A stretch of 64,000 nt of DNA from JBJMQS01 sp045802605. GTDB taxonomy: Bacteria; Planctomycetota; Planctomycetia; Gemmatales; Gemmataceae. Location: contig JBJMQS010000066.1 in assembly GCA_045802605.1 (NCBI GenBank), positions 1-64,000 of the forward strand, in the 5' to 3' direction. The translations under genes were made by a program, and so were the position numbers. Positions 51,919-60,824 of the stretch are shown piece after piece. Under the pieces are notes generated by a model. It saw only the letters and a list, made by a program, of their open reading frames with translations, was not told the DNA's origin and ran no database searches. Every line of letters starts with the position of its first letter. Within the stretch, counting starts at the first letter, position 1.

Positions 51919-53055
51919 ATGAAAATGTTGGCAATGGTCGTTGCGGTGCTTCTTATTGTCAGTGTGCTCGTTGACGCCTTTGAAGTCGTCTTGTTGCCAC
52001 GGCGAATCCGGCACTCTTACCGGCTGGCGCGGCTCTTCTATCGGAGTGCCTGGGTCATTTGGCGGACTATTGCGCGAGTATTCCCGCGCGGCGGATGGCG
52101 GCAAGGATTTCTGAGCATATTTGGCCCGTTGTCACTGTTCGCGCTGGTGGTGTTGTGGGCGAGCGGACTGATCACGGGATTTGGCCTGCTCTATTGGTCT
52201 CAGTCGATGGCCAGCACCAATACCGACGGTCGGCTGTTGGACTATTTCTATTTCAGCGGCGCCACGTTTTTCACCTTGGGATACGGCGATCTGGTGCCGA
52301 CCGCTCCTTTCGGTCGAGCAGTCAGTGTCGCCGAGGCAGGCCTGGGCTTCGTGTTTCTGGCCGTCATCGTCAGTTATGTACCAGTGCTCTATCAAGCGTT
52401 TTCTCGGCGAGAGATTGCAATCTCAATGCTCGACGCGCGGGCCGGATCGCCACCATCCGCCGGTGAACTCCTCCGCCGGCTTGGAGGAGACAACTTAAAT
52501 CGCGTGGATCAGTTCCTGGTCGAGTGGGAGGCTTGGTGCGCGGAACTGCTCGAGAGTCACTTGTCCTTTCCACTATTGAGCTATTACCGATCGCAACACG
52601 GCAATCAATCGTGGGTCGCCGCTCTGACCATGATCCTTGACACGTCGTCGGTGCTGGTTGCCGACATCGACGCAACACACAACTATCAAGCGCGTTTGAC
52701 ATTCGCCGCCGCGAGACATGCCGCTGTTGACTTGAGCCTCATGGTCATGTCGCGGCCCTCCTCTGTCGTAAGTGAGCGCTTGACGTATTCGGATTATTTG
52801 CGGTTGAGAGAATCACTTCGTCACGCCAAGCTTCCTTTACGCGAAAGCAGCCAGTCCCGCTCCGCTTTGACAGAGCTGCGCGGACTGTATGAACCGTTTG
52901 TTAACGCACTCGCCATGCATTTCGAATTTGAGCTGCCGCCATTCAAGCGCTCGGAACCGCCTGTGGATAACTGGCAAACCAGCGCGTGGCAGCCACGCTC
53001 GCCGGGGTTTTTGGGACTTGCGGACGGTGGCGGGGACGACGATCACTTCGGATGA
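51919..53055 (+). CDS. K+ channel-like membrane protein with long cytosolic domain
   Basis: 378 residues from ATG 51919 (a TTG at 51907 is an alternative). Three hydrophobic segments: MLAMVVAVLLIVSVLVDAF (1), GPLSLFALVVLWASGLITGF (2), AGLGFVFLAVIVSYVPVLY (3), with a re-entrant pore loop FYFSGATFFTLGYGDLVP between 2 and 3. T-L-G-Y-G-D is the potassium selectivity filter, so this belongs to the Ion_trans_2/two-pore-domain-like class, probably tetrameric. The remaining ~210 cytosolic residues are helical (LLRRLGGDNLNRVDQFLVEW, VLVADIDATHNYQARLTFAA) with no RCK/TrkA-N domain recognised. Its 3' end overlaps the convergent kinase gene by 13 nt. Confidence 0.88.
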   Translation: MKMLAMVVAVLLIVSVLVDAFEVVLLPRRIRHSYRLARLFYRSAWVIWRTIARVFPRGGWRQGFLSIFGPLSLFALVVLWASGLITGFGLLYWSQSMASTNTDGRLLDYFYFSGATFFTLGYGDLVPTAPFGRAVSVAEAGLGFVFLAVIVSYVPVLYQAFSRREIAISMLDARAGSPPSAGELLRRLGGDNLNRVDQFLVEWEAWCAELLESHLSFPLLSYYRSQHGNQSWVAALTMILDTSSVLVADIDATHNYQARLTFAAARHAAVDLSLMVMSRPSSVVSERLTYSDYLRLRESLRHAKLPLRESSQSRSALTELRGLYEPFVNALAMHFEFELPPFKRSEPPVDNWQTSAWQPRSPGFLGLADGGGDDDHFG

Positions 53056-56000
53056 GGGATTTCATTCGCGGACACTGTGGAATCCTCAATCACCTTGCCC
53101 TCAATTAACGCTTCTACCTCGCGCAACGTAAGCGTATCACCACCTGGCTGTTTAACGAGATCGCGCAGTCGGGCCAGTGATCGACGCGATTCCTCCACCC
53201 GCCCAGACTTGAATTGAGCCATAGCAAGAAATGCCCAGTTCTCGGAGAGTGGACCAAGTCCCGCTGCTGCCGATAACTGATCCGAACGCGTCAAGGCGAC
53301 GACCGCGTCTTCAAACTGGCCTGCCCGAAATAGAGCGACTCCCAATGTATTGGCGATATTGAAGTTATCGGGCGCTAGCTCTGCGGCTTCGCGCGCCTGG
53401 CTGAGGGCCTTCGCGACAATCTCTGGCGGCGCGCTCGTATGTGCCACCATTGTCCAGACATCGACATTGAGTTTGGCGGCCCGTTGATTCCGCCGGTTGA
53501 TTTCCGCGAACTGTTTGGTTCGTTCTTGATTGACGATCGCAAGCCCGGTGCGGCGCTGTATCTCGTCCAATGAAGAATCGCGAACGAGCGAATGCGTCAG
53601 TTGCTCGGACGCTTCTCCCAAACGGAGGCGACTGCTGATTCGATCTTGCATCAGTTTCTCCGCTGCGCGCCATTTCGCAATTTCTGGAAATCGGTCCCGG
53701 TAACTTCGCGCATCCCAGACCCGGGCGGTACGATCGCCAGATGCCGTGACCATCCGATTGCCACGCGGACTGAAGGCTACAGAACGGATGGCCCCGTCAT
53801 GCCCTCGAAGCACTGCGACTTCACGGCCCGTGCGTGCGTCCCAAATGCGAATGGTTCGATCGAAACTGACAGTAGCAATGCGATCACCATTGGGATGAAA
53901 GGCGGCGCAGTCCACAGGTCCATCGTGCCCTTGAAGCACAAAAATTGTCTTCCCCGTTTTCAAATCCCAAACTCGAGCAGTTTTGTCCCACGAGGTTGTG
54001 ACAGCGCGGTCTCCAGCGGGACTTAGCACGGCCGAACTTACTCCGCCGTCGTGTCCTGTCAGCGAAGTCAATTCTTGCCCGTTGCTGGCGTCCCAAATCC
54101 TCGCTGTCTTGTCGTTCGACGCCGTCAGAATCCGCTGACCGTCAGGGAAGTAAACCGCCGTATTGACCTGGGCCGTGTGGCCTTTCAACGCCATGACTTC
54201 CCGACCAGTCCTCGCCTCCCATTGACGGGCGGTCTGATCGCCGGAGGCCGTCACAATGCGGTCGCCATTCGGACTGTATGCCGCAGACCAAACCGTCAAT
54301 TGATGGCCTCTGAGAACAACAAGTTCTTCGCCCGTGAGCGCATCCCAAACGCGTGCCGTGCGATCCGCCGATGCTGTCACCACGCGGTCACCATAAGGAC
54401 TGAATGCCGCTGATTGCATTCCTAATTCATTGGCTCGGAACAAGGCGAGTTCTCGGCCCGAATTTGCGTCCCAGCACCGGGCGGAGCCGTCCCAAGAAGC
54501 GGTCACAATTCGATTGCCGTTTGGACCAAAGGCAGCGGAGCGGACTTGGATACCGTGCCCGCGCAGCACATTCACATCGGGGTTAGGAATGGCATCCCAC
54601 ACACGAGCGGTCTTATCCTCAGATGCTGTCACCAATCGATCGCCCGCGGCGTTGAATTTAGCGGCCACGGCGGCACCCTCATGTCCGCGCACGGTGTCGA
54701 GTTCCGTGCCGGTCGCCGGGTCCCAGAGTCGCACGCTCTTGTCGAGCGAAGTAGTGACCACTCGATCGCCTTGAGGGCTAAAACACGCACATCCGATGAG
54801 GTCATTATGACCCCGAAGTTCTGAAACCAATTCGCCCGTTTGGGTATTCCAGACTCGTGCGATGTTGTCAAAATTAATTGTCAAAACTCGATCCCCGGAG
54901 GGATTAAATCGCGCTATCGCGGCTGTACTGTTTGGCCCTTTCAGCGTCACGAGCGGCTTCCCAGTTCGTCCGTCCCATGTCCGGATGGGACTCCCCGGCG
55001 TAGCGGTCAAGAATTGCTCACCCGACGGCGAAAATTCCGCCGAACGAACAACACCCGCCTCCGCGTGAACCACTAACACTTGCTCGCCTGTCTTTGCATT
55101 CCATACCCGGGCCGTCGTGTCTTCCGAAGCGGTTAAAAGTCGGTCGCCATTTCGATCAAAATCCGCGGACCAAATGATATCCTGATGTCCACGGCAAAGC
55201 GCGATTCGCTCGCCAGTAGAAACGTCCCAAATTGCGGCTGTCTTGTCGTCGGACGTCGTAACTATGTGATTGCCGTTTGGACTAAAGCCCGCGACACGAA
55301 TTTGGGCTAGGTGGCCCCGAAGTATTGTCGGTGGATCCTGTCGGGCACGTGCATCCCAGACACGCACAACCGGTCCGTCCACTGCCAAGAATCGACGCCC
55401 GTCAGAGCTAAAGGCGACGTATGTCCCCCGAGATCCGAGCGGAAATGCCTCGAGTTCGCGACCATTAGTGCTGTCCCAGAGGCGGACAGTCTTGTCGGAG
55501 GAGCCGGTCAATACTTGCTCGCCGTTCGGGCCAAATACAGCACAAAGAACTGCGGCTCCATGCCCTTTCATAAGAGTCAGACTCTCATCTGCGCGCGAAT
55601 TGTAATATCGCCATTCCCAGTTACGTTGACCCTCGGGGCATGCGTCGAGGCGCAAGCGCACTCGCGCTGTGTCGTTGGCGGAAAACGAAATATCCGCGGC
55701 CGTCAGGTTAGCAATGTAGGCTTGAAATTCGGCTTGATCCTGCGCGGTGCGAGCACGTTCCGCTTCGGCCGTCGCTTTTCGGGCTTGCTCCGCGGCGTCG
55801 GCCGCGGCAGCGTTGGCTTGATTAGTGGCATCGGCCGCTTTGACCGCATTGCGCTGTGCCAAGGCGAACCCAACTGTGGATACGATCACGCTAATAATCA
55901 ATGTCACCGCGACTATGGCGCCCGCCAGAACGGCACTCTTATTGCGGCGAACGAACTTTCGCAATCGATACCCCGCTCCGGGCGGCCCTGCGAGAACCGG

Positions 56001-57167
56001 TTGATCGATGAGAAATCGCTGCAAGTCCGACGCGAGTCCAATCGCGGTTTCGTAACGTCGAGTACGATCCTTATCCAGCGCTTTCATCGTGATCCAATCT
56101 AGATCACCCCGCAACAGACGCGACAATTTGATCGGATCCATTTGCCGGACGGACGCGACGTAGGGCAACTCGCCCGATTTTGAAAGACGGGTACTTGGTT
56201 TCGGCGGTTCTCGCTCCTTGATGAGCCGGAGCATTTCGAGGAACCCCGCGGCTTGCAGTTCCTTGCGGGAAAACGGCACAGAGCCGGTGAGCAACTCGTA
56301 GAGAATCACGCCTAACGAGTAAATGTCTGACCGAGTGTCGATGTCGAGGTTGTTCAGTTCCGCCTGCTCCGGCGACATGTATTCAAACGTGCCGATAATA
56401 GAGCCGATTTCAGTGTAAACACTATGCGTGGTGAGTTGAGGCCCGGTTGCTTTTGCCACTCCGAAGTCAATGACTTTCGGCACCGGTGCGCCATCGTACA
56501 GCCCAACCAAGATATTTGATGGCTTCAAATCCCGATGAATGATGCCCTTTTGATGTGCGTGCTGCACTGCGTGGCAAACAGGAATGAAGAGTTCCAACCG
56601 CTGTCGCGGCGTCAGCTTCGCTTCATCGCAGTATTTCGTTAGAGGAACCCCTTTGATGAGTTCCATCACGAAGTACGGTCGTGCTTCAGATTCTTCGGAA
56701 TGGGAGGCTTCCGCGCCGGATCCAGTATCGACACCCGCATCAAATACCTTGGCGATGTTGGGATGGTCCATCAGTGCTAAGGCCTGTCGCTCCTGCTCGA
56801 AGCGTGCCAGCACCCGCGCGGAGTCGGCCCCTGCCTTAATGACCTTCAGTGCAACACGACGCCGGACCGGCTCCAATTGGTCCGCCACGAAAACCACGCC
56901 CATGCCGCCCTCGCCGAGCTTTTCTCGAAGCTTGAATCGGCCGGCGAACATTTCGCCCACTTTGAGTGGGCCGGAACTCGATGGCGTTTTGGTCGGGTCG
57001 TCATCAGGATTGCTGGGCGGAGGCTGATGTTCCGCGAGCAAGGCTTCAACGCGCTTCCGCAATCGAGCCTTGCCAGCGCATTCTCGGTCGAGATATTCGG
57101 CCTCTTCGCCGGCAGGTAGTTCCCAAACGGCGTGGCAAAGTTGTAGGGCTCGCTCTTCGTCCGACAT
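53043..57167 (-). CDS. Ser/Thr protein kinase with transmembrane helix and about 15 WD40 repeats
   Basis: 1,374 residues. PknB-type kinase (~75-350): FKLREKLGEGGMGVVFVADQ, VALKVIKAG, HRDLKPSNILVG, VIDFGVAKA, YMSPEQAELN. A TM helix lies at ~410-435 (AVLAGAIVAVTLIISVIVST), then a helical Ala/Glu-rich segment (ADAAEQARKATAEAERARTA), then some 15 WD40 units from ~525 to ~1195 (typical unit: GHxxxVxSAxFSPxGDRxVTASxDxTARVWD), enough for two seven-bladed propellers. The C-terminus has TPR-like helices (~1300-1350, DNFNIANTLGVALFRAGQF). In planctomycetes the WD40 half is thought to face the cell exterior or periplasm and act as sensor or scaffold (inference). The 3' end overlaps the K+ channel gene; the promoter is shared-divergent with the glycosyltransferase gene. 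Confidence 0.93.
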   Translation of the reverse strand: MSDEERALQLCHAVWELPAGEEAEYLDRECAGKARLRKRVEALLAEHQPPPSNPDDDPTKTPSSSGPLKVGEMFAGRFKLREKLGEGGMGVVFVADQLEPVRRRVALKVIKAGADSARVLARFEQERQALALMDHPNIAKVFDAGVDTGSGAEASHSEESEARPYFVMELIKGVPLTKYCDEAKLTPRQRLELFIPVCHAVQHAHQKGIIHRDLKPSNILVGLYDGAPVPKVIDFGVAKATGPQLTTHSVYTEIGSIIGTFEYMSPEQAELNNLDIDTRSDIYSLGVILYELLTGSVPFSRKELQAAGFLEMLRLIKEREPPKPSTRLSKSGELPYVASVRQMDPIKLSRLLRGDLDWITMKALDKDRTRRYETAIGLASDLQRFLIDQPVLAGPPGAGYRLRKFVRRNKSAVLAGAIVAVTLIISVIVSTVGFALAQRNAVKAADATNQANAAAADAAEQARKATAEAERARTAQDQAEFQAYIANLTAADISFSANDTARVRLRLDACPEGQRNWEWRYYNSRADESLTLMKGHGAAVLCAVFGPNGEQVLTGSSDKTVRLWDSTNGRELEAFPLGSRGTYVAFSSDGRRFLAVDGPVVRVWDARARQDPPTILRGHLAQIRVAGFSPNGNHIVTTSDDKTAAIWDVSTGERIALCRGHQDIIWSADFDRNGDRLLTASEDTTARVWNAKTGEQVLVVHAEAGVVRSAEFSPSGEQFLTATPGSPIRTWDGRTGKPLVTLKGPNSTAAIARFNPSGDRVLTINFDNIARVWNTQTGELVSELRGHNDLIGCACFSPQGDRVVTTSLDKSVRLWDPATGTELDTVRGHEGAAVAAKFNAAGDRLVTASEDKTARVWDAIPNPDVNVLRGHGIQVRSAAFGPNGNRIVTASWDGSARCWDANSGRELALFRANELGMQSAAFSPYGDRVVTASADRTARVWDALTGEELVVLRGHQLTVWSAAYSPNGDRIVTASGDQTARQWEARTGREVMALKGHTAQVNTAVYFPDGQRILTASNDKTARIWDASNGQELTSLTGHDGGVSSAVLSPAGDRAVTTSWDKTARVWDLKTGKTIFVLQGHDGPVDCAAFHPNGDRIATVSFDRTIRIWDARTGREVAVLRGHDGAIRSVAFSPRGNRMVTASGDRTARVWDARSYRDRFPEIAKWRAAEKLMQDRISSRLRLGEASEQLTHSLVRDSSLDEIQRRTGLAIVNQERTKQFAEINRRNQRAAKLNVDVWTMVAHTSAPPEIVAKALSQAREAAELAPDNFNIANTLGVALFRAGQFEDAVVALTRSDQLSAAAGLGPLSENWAFLAMAQFKSGRVEESRRSLARLRDLVKQPGGDTLTLREVEALIEGKVIEDSTVSANEIPHPK

Positions 57168-57297
57168 CTTGGCAACTCGAATGACCGATGTGCTGTTAGT
57201 CTATGACGCGGCGCATGTTACGAAATCGCCACGCAGCCTGGATAGCGTCGGTAACTGGTTCTCGCTAAATTCGTTGCACTTCGCAGCGGGATAACGC

Positions 57298-58680
57298 GTG
57301 ACTCATCAGATGAAGTTATGGCTGGCCTTACTCGTCGCCGGGGCAGTCGGTCTCTTGGTATTGGCCCGACTACCGATGCCCCTTTTAGAGCCTGAGGAGG
57401 GGCGGTACGCCGAGATTCCGCGGCAAATGCTAGTGGCCGGTGAGATCGTAGTGCCCGTGTTGGGTGGTGAACCGTATCTCGACAAGCCGCCTTTGAGCTA
57501 TTGGCTCAATATGGCCGCCTACCGTGTTTTCGGCATTTCCGAGTGGTCTGCCCGCATCGTGCCCTGCCTTGCGGCTTTGGCCATTGTCGCAGTCACCCTG
57601 GTCTGGGGCTCGTCAATTGCGGGACCGCGCACAGGTCTATGCTCGGCGGGGGTATTGTTGACATGTCCAGATTTTCTCTATCGTGCGCCGATGTTAACCC
57701 CGAATGGCTTGCTCACACTGTTTGTCGCAGCCGGCTGGGCAGCGGGACACATTGCTCAGCAGCCCAGAAGATCCAAATGGCTCTGGTGGTCGCTATCAGC
57801 AATTGCAACCGCTTTAGGCGTTTTGACCAAGGGCCCTGTGGCCGCGGTGTTCGTTTGGGTGCCGCTTTGGGCATATTGCTTTTGGCGCCGTGAAAAGCAG
57901 CAAGTACGTGGGAACTTGCTTCAAATCGCGATTGTCTTATTGGTGGCGGCTCCATGGTTTATCGCAGTCACGACCCGACACCCAGAATTTTTGGAGTACT
58001 TCTTCTGGAAGCACCACGTTGAGCGCGCGATAACGCCCTTCGACCATGCGCAGCCGTTGTGGTATTACGTGCCGCGTCTCCTTGTCGGTGCGGCACCATG
58101 GACGGTCATGGTGTTGATCGGACTGTTGCGTGGCCGCCGGCCCACCTCCGATGCAATATTTCCGCTGATGGTGATGGCATGGGCCTTTTTCTTCCTCAGC
58201 CTTTCGGGCAGCAAACGTCCCATTTATCTGTTGCCTGTCTATCCAGCCCTTGCGGTAGCGATTGGTACCAGCTCGCGCACGGAGTCGATTTCGATTCCTG
58301 CTTTTCTGCGTGGGCTCGAAGCCATTGCGGCCTGCGTTGCACTGTGGCTGCCGGGATACCACGCGGAGTTTTCGTTCCGTGGACTGCTCCAGCCCATCCC
58401 TGTTCAAATAAAAAAAGAGTGGCCGATCGCGTGCTACCCCCATGACTGGCCGTCGGTCGGCTTCCAACTTCAGCGATCCGATTTGGCGACATTCTCGCGC
58501 GGCCAAGAAGCAGAGTTAGCGTCATTCTTGAGACAAAACGAGAAAACGCTGGTCGTATTGAAGGCGGGTGCAACTGCGAAGGAATTTGCCGCGATCTTGC
58601 CGCGAGACATGAAATGGAACCAATGTGGTGACAACCAAGCGGCCGTCATCGGCACCGTGACGAAGAAAACTAAGAAGTAG
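57298..58680 (+). CDS. membrane glycosyltransferase, GT39/ArnT-like (PMT_2 family)
   Basis: 460 residues from GTG 57298 (ATG 57310 is an alternative). Motifs of dolichyl/undecaprenyl-phosphate-sugar transferases: EPEEGRYAEIPRQMLVAGEI in the first extracytoplasmic loop (catalytic acidic residues), EPYLDKPPLSYWLN with D-K-P-P, GVLTKGPVA, and FWKHHVERAITPFDHAQPLW. About 9-10 TM helices are visible. Members transfer a sugar from a polyprenyl-phosphate donor to lipid A or other envelope acceptors. It is shorter than ArnT (550), with a reduced C-terminal domain. Convergent with the exbD gene, stop regions overlapping by 11 nt. Confidence 0.87.
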   Translation: MTHQMKLWLALLVAGAVGLLVLARLPMPLLEPEEGRYAEIPRQMLVAGEIVVPVLGGEPYLDKPPLSYWLNMAAYRVFGISEWSARIVPCLAALAIVAVTLVWGSSIAGPRTGLCSAGVLLTCPDFLYRAPMLTPNGLLTLFVAAGWAAGHIAQQPRRSKWLWWSLSAIATALGVLTKGPVAAVFVWVPLWAYCFWRREKQQVRGNLLQIAIVLLVAAPWFIAVTTRHPEFLEYFFWKHHVERAITPFDHAQPLWYYVPRLLVGAAPWTVMVLIGLLRGRRPTSDAIFPLMVMAWAFFFLSLSGSKRPIYLLPVYPALAVAIGTSSRTESISIPAFLRGLEAIAACVALWLPGYHAEFSFRGLLQPIPVQIKKEWPIACYPHDWPSVGFQLQRSDLATFSRGQEAELASFLRQNEKTLVVLKAGATAKEFAAILPRDMKWNQCGDNQAAVIGTVTKKTKK

Positions 58681-59311
58681 GTGCCGCCAGCGGGCCGGAC
58701 GGCGTCACTAACAGAGTTTTGTCCACACCGGCGGCCCTCGCGGCATCCATGATTTGCACAATCGTGCCCCATTCAACCCCTTGAGCATCGAGCAACAACT
58801 GTCTTTTCGACGAAGCTTTGACAAAATTGCTCAGTCTCGGCGCTAGCTCGTCAGCAGAAACTACTTGATCCTCAACACGGATCACCGGCAAGTTATTTTC
58901 CATCCGAGCTTTCACGCGGATCACAAACGGCTTGAGCGACTCTTCCGTTGTCTTTTTGACACCCTGATTTGCGCGGGCTTCGCTCCCTCCTGGGATGTCC
59001 AACACCTTGCGAATCGTCTCGTAGGTAGCGGTGAGGATAAAGAAAATCAAAAGCACGAGCGACACATCGATGAGCGGGTTCATGTCCAGCCGAGTTTCAT
59101 CGGGTGGCTCAACACGAACTGGTGGCTCAACCTCGGCCGCGACTTCGGCAAATGCCGGATGATGTTCCAGCGATTGCCATTCAGCATCCACGTCGGCACG
59201 AACTTCGTCTGTCGTCGCCCACTGACCTGAATGTAAGCCTTCGACGACGGCGTGCGTGGTCAGGCCGGACACCCACCGCGGCGAACCTTCGTGGCGCAAA
59301 GACCAGCTCAT
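58670..59311 (-). CDS. exbD: ExbD/TolR-family protein with N-terminal GYF-like domain (second copy)
   Basis: 213 residues; the ATG overlaps the stop of the upstream exbD (ATGA). Residues 1-60 (SWSLRHEGSPRWVSGLTTHA, VVEGLHSGQWATTDEVRADV) fit the GYF-like (GYF_2) fold. The TM helix MNPLIDVSLVLLIFFILTAT holds the essential Asp (L-I-D-V) that protonates during proton-driven work. The periplasmic part (FVIRVKARMENNLPVIRVED, LLLDAQGVEWGTIVQIMDAA) is the ExbD/TolR dimer domain. With ExbB and the other ExbD it energises an outer-membrane or envelope process. The 3' end overlaps the glycosyltransferase gene. Confidence 0.88.
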   Translation of the reverse strand: MSWSLRHEGSPRWVSGLTTHAVVEGLHSGQWATTDEVRADVDAEWQSLEHHPAFAEVAAEVEPPVRVEPPDETRLDMNPLIDVSLVLLIFFILTATYETIRKVLDIPGGSEARANQGVKKTTEESLKPFVIRVKARMENNLPVIRVEDQVVSADELAPRLSNFVKASSKRQLLLDAQGVEWGTIVQIMDAARAAGVDKTLLVTPSGPLAAPTS

Positions 59312-60018
59312 GGGGCCCGCTCCGCCACTTCGGCTTTGATTTCGACCAATCCCATGGGGCGGAGTTTATTGAGCTCATTGGTCAATGCGCGAACCGTCTC
59401 GAAAGGCATGCGATGATTGGCCGCGATGCGAACACTGACGGCTTGGCCCGCTTCGCGCTTGGCAAGCCGACCTTTGATCCGATCCACCAACTCGGACAGG
59501 CTAAGTTTGTCCTCGCCCGCTGATGCAACGGTGTTGCCTTCGCCGAGCGAATACACGGGCTCAGAATTGGCTCCGAAATCGACCGCGACCCAAAACGCGG
59601 TTCGATCGGCGTTGAGAGTTGCGAAACGAGTCTTCGGCACATCAACGCCTGAACCACCGATGGCGACCGTCGTTGTCATCATGAAAAAAATCAACAGTAC
59701 CAGGCTGATGTCGATCAGCGGGATCATGTCCACATCTTCGTCTTCGTCAGCGCGACGGTTCTGCGACGCCACATCTAACTCGACCGGCGCCAATGCTTCG
59801 GCGCGATCTGCGGGCACGGTTTGCATGGATCGCGGCAGATAGACGGCCAGCGTGGGCACGTCCTCCACCATTTGCCAATCGCCTTTGCCGGCCGTGCGGA
59901 TGCGGTCATTAGGCGCGACCCGGCCTTGTTGCAGCCAATCGGCGAGCACTTCATATGGCACGCCGCGATAGACGCGCTGTGCGGCCGTCAACCAGAGATC
60001 GAAATGGCTAGCGGTCAC
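59308..60018 (-). CDS. exbD: ExbD/TolR-family protein with N-terminal GYF-like domain (first copy)
   Basis: 236 residues starting at GTG 60018, 3 nt after the exbB stop, so translation is probably coupled. N-terminal ~60 residues (YRGVPYEVLADWLQQGRVAP, NDRIRTAGKGDWQMVEDVPT) match the GYF_2-like fold found on many planctomycete envelope proteins. Single TM helix MIPLIDISLVLLIFFMMTTT with the conserved Asp, then the periplasmic ExbD domain (DKLSLSELVDRIKGRLAKRE, VSVRIAANHRMPFETVRALT). Forms the stator with the ExbB homologue encoded just upstream. Its sequence differs clearly from the second exbD, suggesting a heteromeric complex rather than a recent duplication. Confidence 0.88.
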   Translation of the reverse strand: MTASHFDLWLTAAQRVYRGVPYEVLADWLQQGRVAPNDRIRTAGKGDWQMVEDVPTLAVYLPRSMQTVPADRAEALAPVELDVASQNRRADEDEDVDMIPLIDISLVLLIFFMMTTTVAIGGSGVDVPKTRFATLNADRTAFWVAVDFGANSEPVYSLGEGNTVASAGEDKLSLSELVDRIKGRLAKREAGQAVSVRIAANHRMPFETVRALTNELNKLRPMGLVEIKAEVAERAP

Positions 60019-60021
60019 GAT

Positions 60022-60699
60022 TTAGTGCGCTCGTACCGGAGATGCAACCGGTCGCGCCGCGCCACTGACAGGTACAGCGCTTCCATCTTGCAGCATGATC
60101 AGCAACTTCTGTCCGGCGCTCTTCATCTTCAATTCGTACCGGATAATCCAGTCCTTGAACATGACATGAGCGAAGACGAGCGGAATTGCTGTGACCAAAC
60201 CGAGTGCCGTAGCGAACAGTGCTAAGCCGATCGCGCCAGCTTGATTCGTGACGCCCCCCGCCGTCGTGGCAACACTGATCGCGTTGAAAGTGTTGATCAT
60301 GCTGACGACGGTCAGCAACAGGCCAACCATGGTTGCGATTTTCGCGATGGCAAGAATCGGAGCAAGCAAGAAATTTAAGTCCGGCATTATCTCAAGCTCA
60401 ATCGTGTTGGCCATGGCTCGTCGCATTGCAGCTGCCCCTTGGGCGCGCGTGTCCAAGGCCGCGGGAAACAGCTTCTTTGCGATCAAGCCTTTTTCCGTCC
60501 GGCAATATTCGGCAGCGCCCTCGGGCCCATGTTCGCCGAGCACTTTTTGGAACTTCGGCAGAAATTCATTGATGTTAGTTCGCGCATCGAGGTTTAGCAA
60601 AATGCGCCAGATAACCAGCGTCGTCGCGGTCAGAGACATCAAGAAAAGTGGTACGGCAAAGTACCACTCATTCGTGATGAAATGCAGGAACGCCGACAT
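60022..60699 (-). CDS. exbB: ExbB/TolQ/MotA-family proton channel protein
   Basis: 225 residues; GGAGG box 4 nt before the ATG. Three TM segments: WYFAVPLFLMSLTATTLVIW (1), LAIAKIATMVGLLLTVVSMI (2) and IGLALFATALGLVTAIPLVF (3). The family core G-L-x-G-T-V-x-G-M appears as IATMVGLLLTVVSMINTF, and the third helix contains A-L-x-x-T-A-x-G-L-x-x-A-I-P. ExbB pentamers surround an ExbD dimer and conduct protons. First gene of an exbB-exbD-exbD operon; no tonB gene is in the window. It starts 126 nt beyond the EF-G-like gene's stop. Confidence 0.9.
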   Translation of the reverse strand: MSAFLHFITNEWYFAVPLFLMSLTATTLVIWRILLNLDARTNINEFLPKFQKVLGEHGPEGAAEYCRTEKGLIAKKLFPAALDTRAQGAAAMRRAMANTIELEIMPDLNFLLAPILAIAKIATMVGLLLTVVSMINTFNAISVATTAGGVTNQAGAIGLALFATALGLVTAIPLVFAHVMFKDWIIRYELKMKSAGQKLLIMLQDGSAVPVSGAARPVASPVRAH

Positions 60700-60768
60700 G
60701 AGACCTCCAATCCGGAGATATATGATTCCTGCGTGTTAGATTCTCATGCAAGAGTGCCGACGACAAGA

Positions 60769-60809
60769 GCAGAAGTAGGCCGGTCGCCAAGTGACCGGCC
60801 TACTTCTGC
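60769..60809. terminator. 17-bp perfect hairpin after the EF-G-like gene
   Basis: GCAGAAGTAGGCCGGTC (60769-60785) and GACCGGCCTACTTCTGC (60793-60809) are exact reverse complements around a 7-nt loop. It follows the minus-strand gene ending at 60825 and precedes exbB. There is no T-run on either side, so it may act as a processing or factor-dependent site. Confidence 0.6.
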
Positions 60810-60824
60810 TGAACTAAGCGGCCA

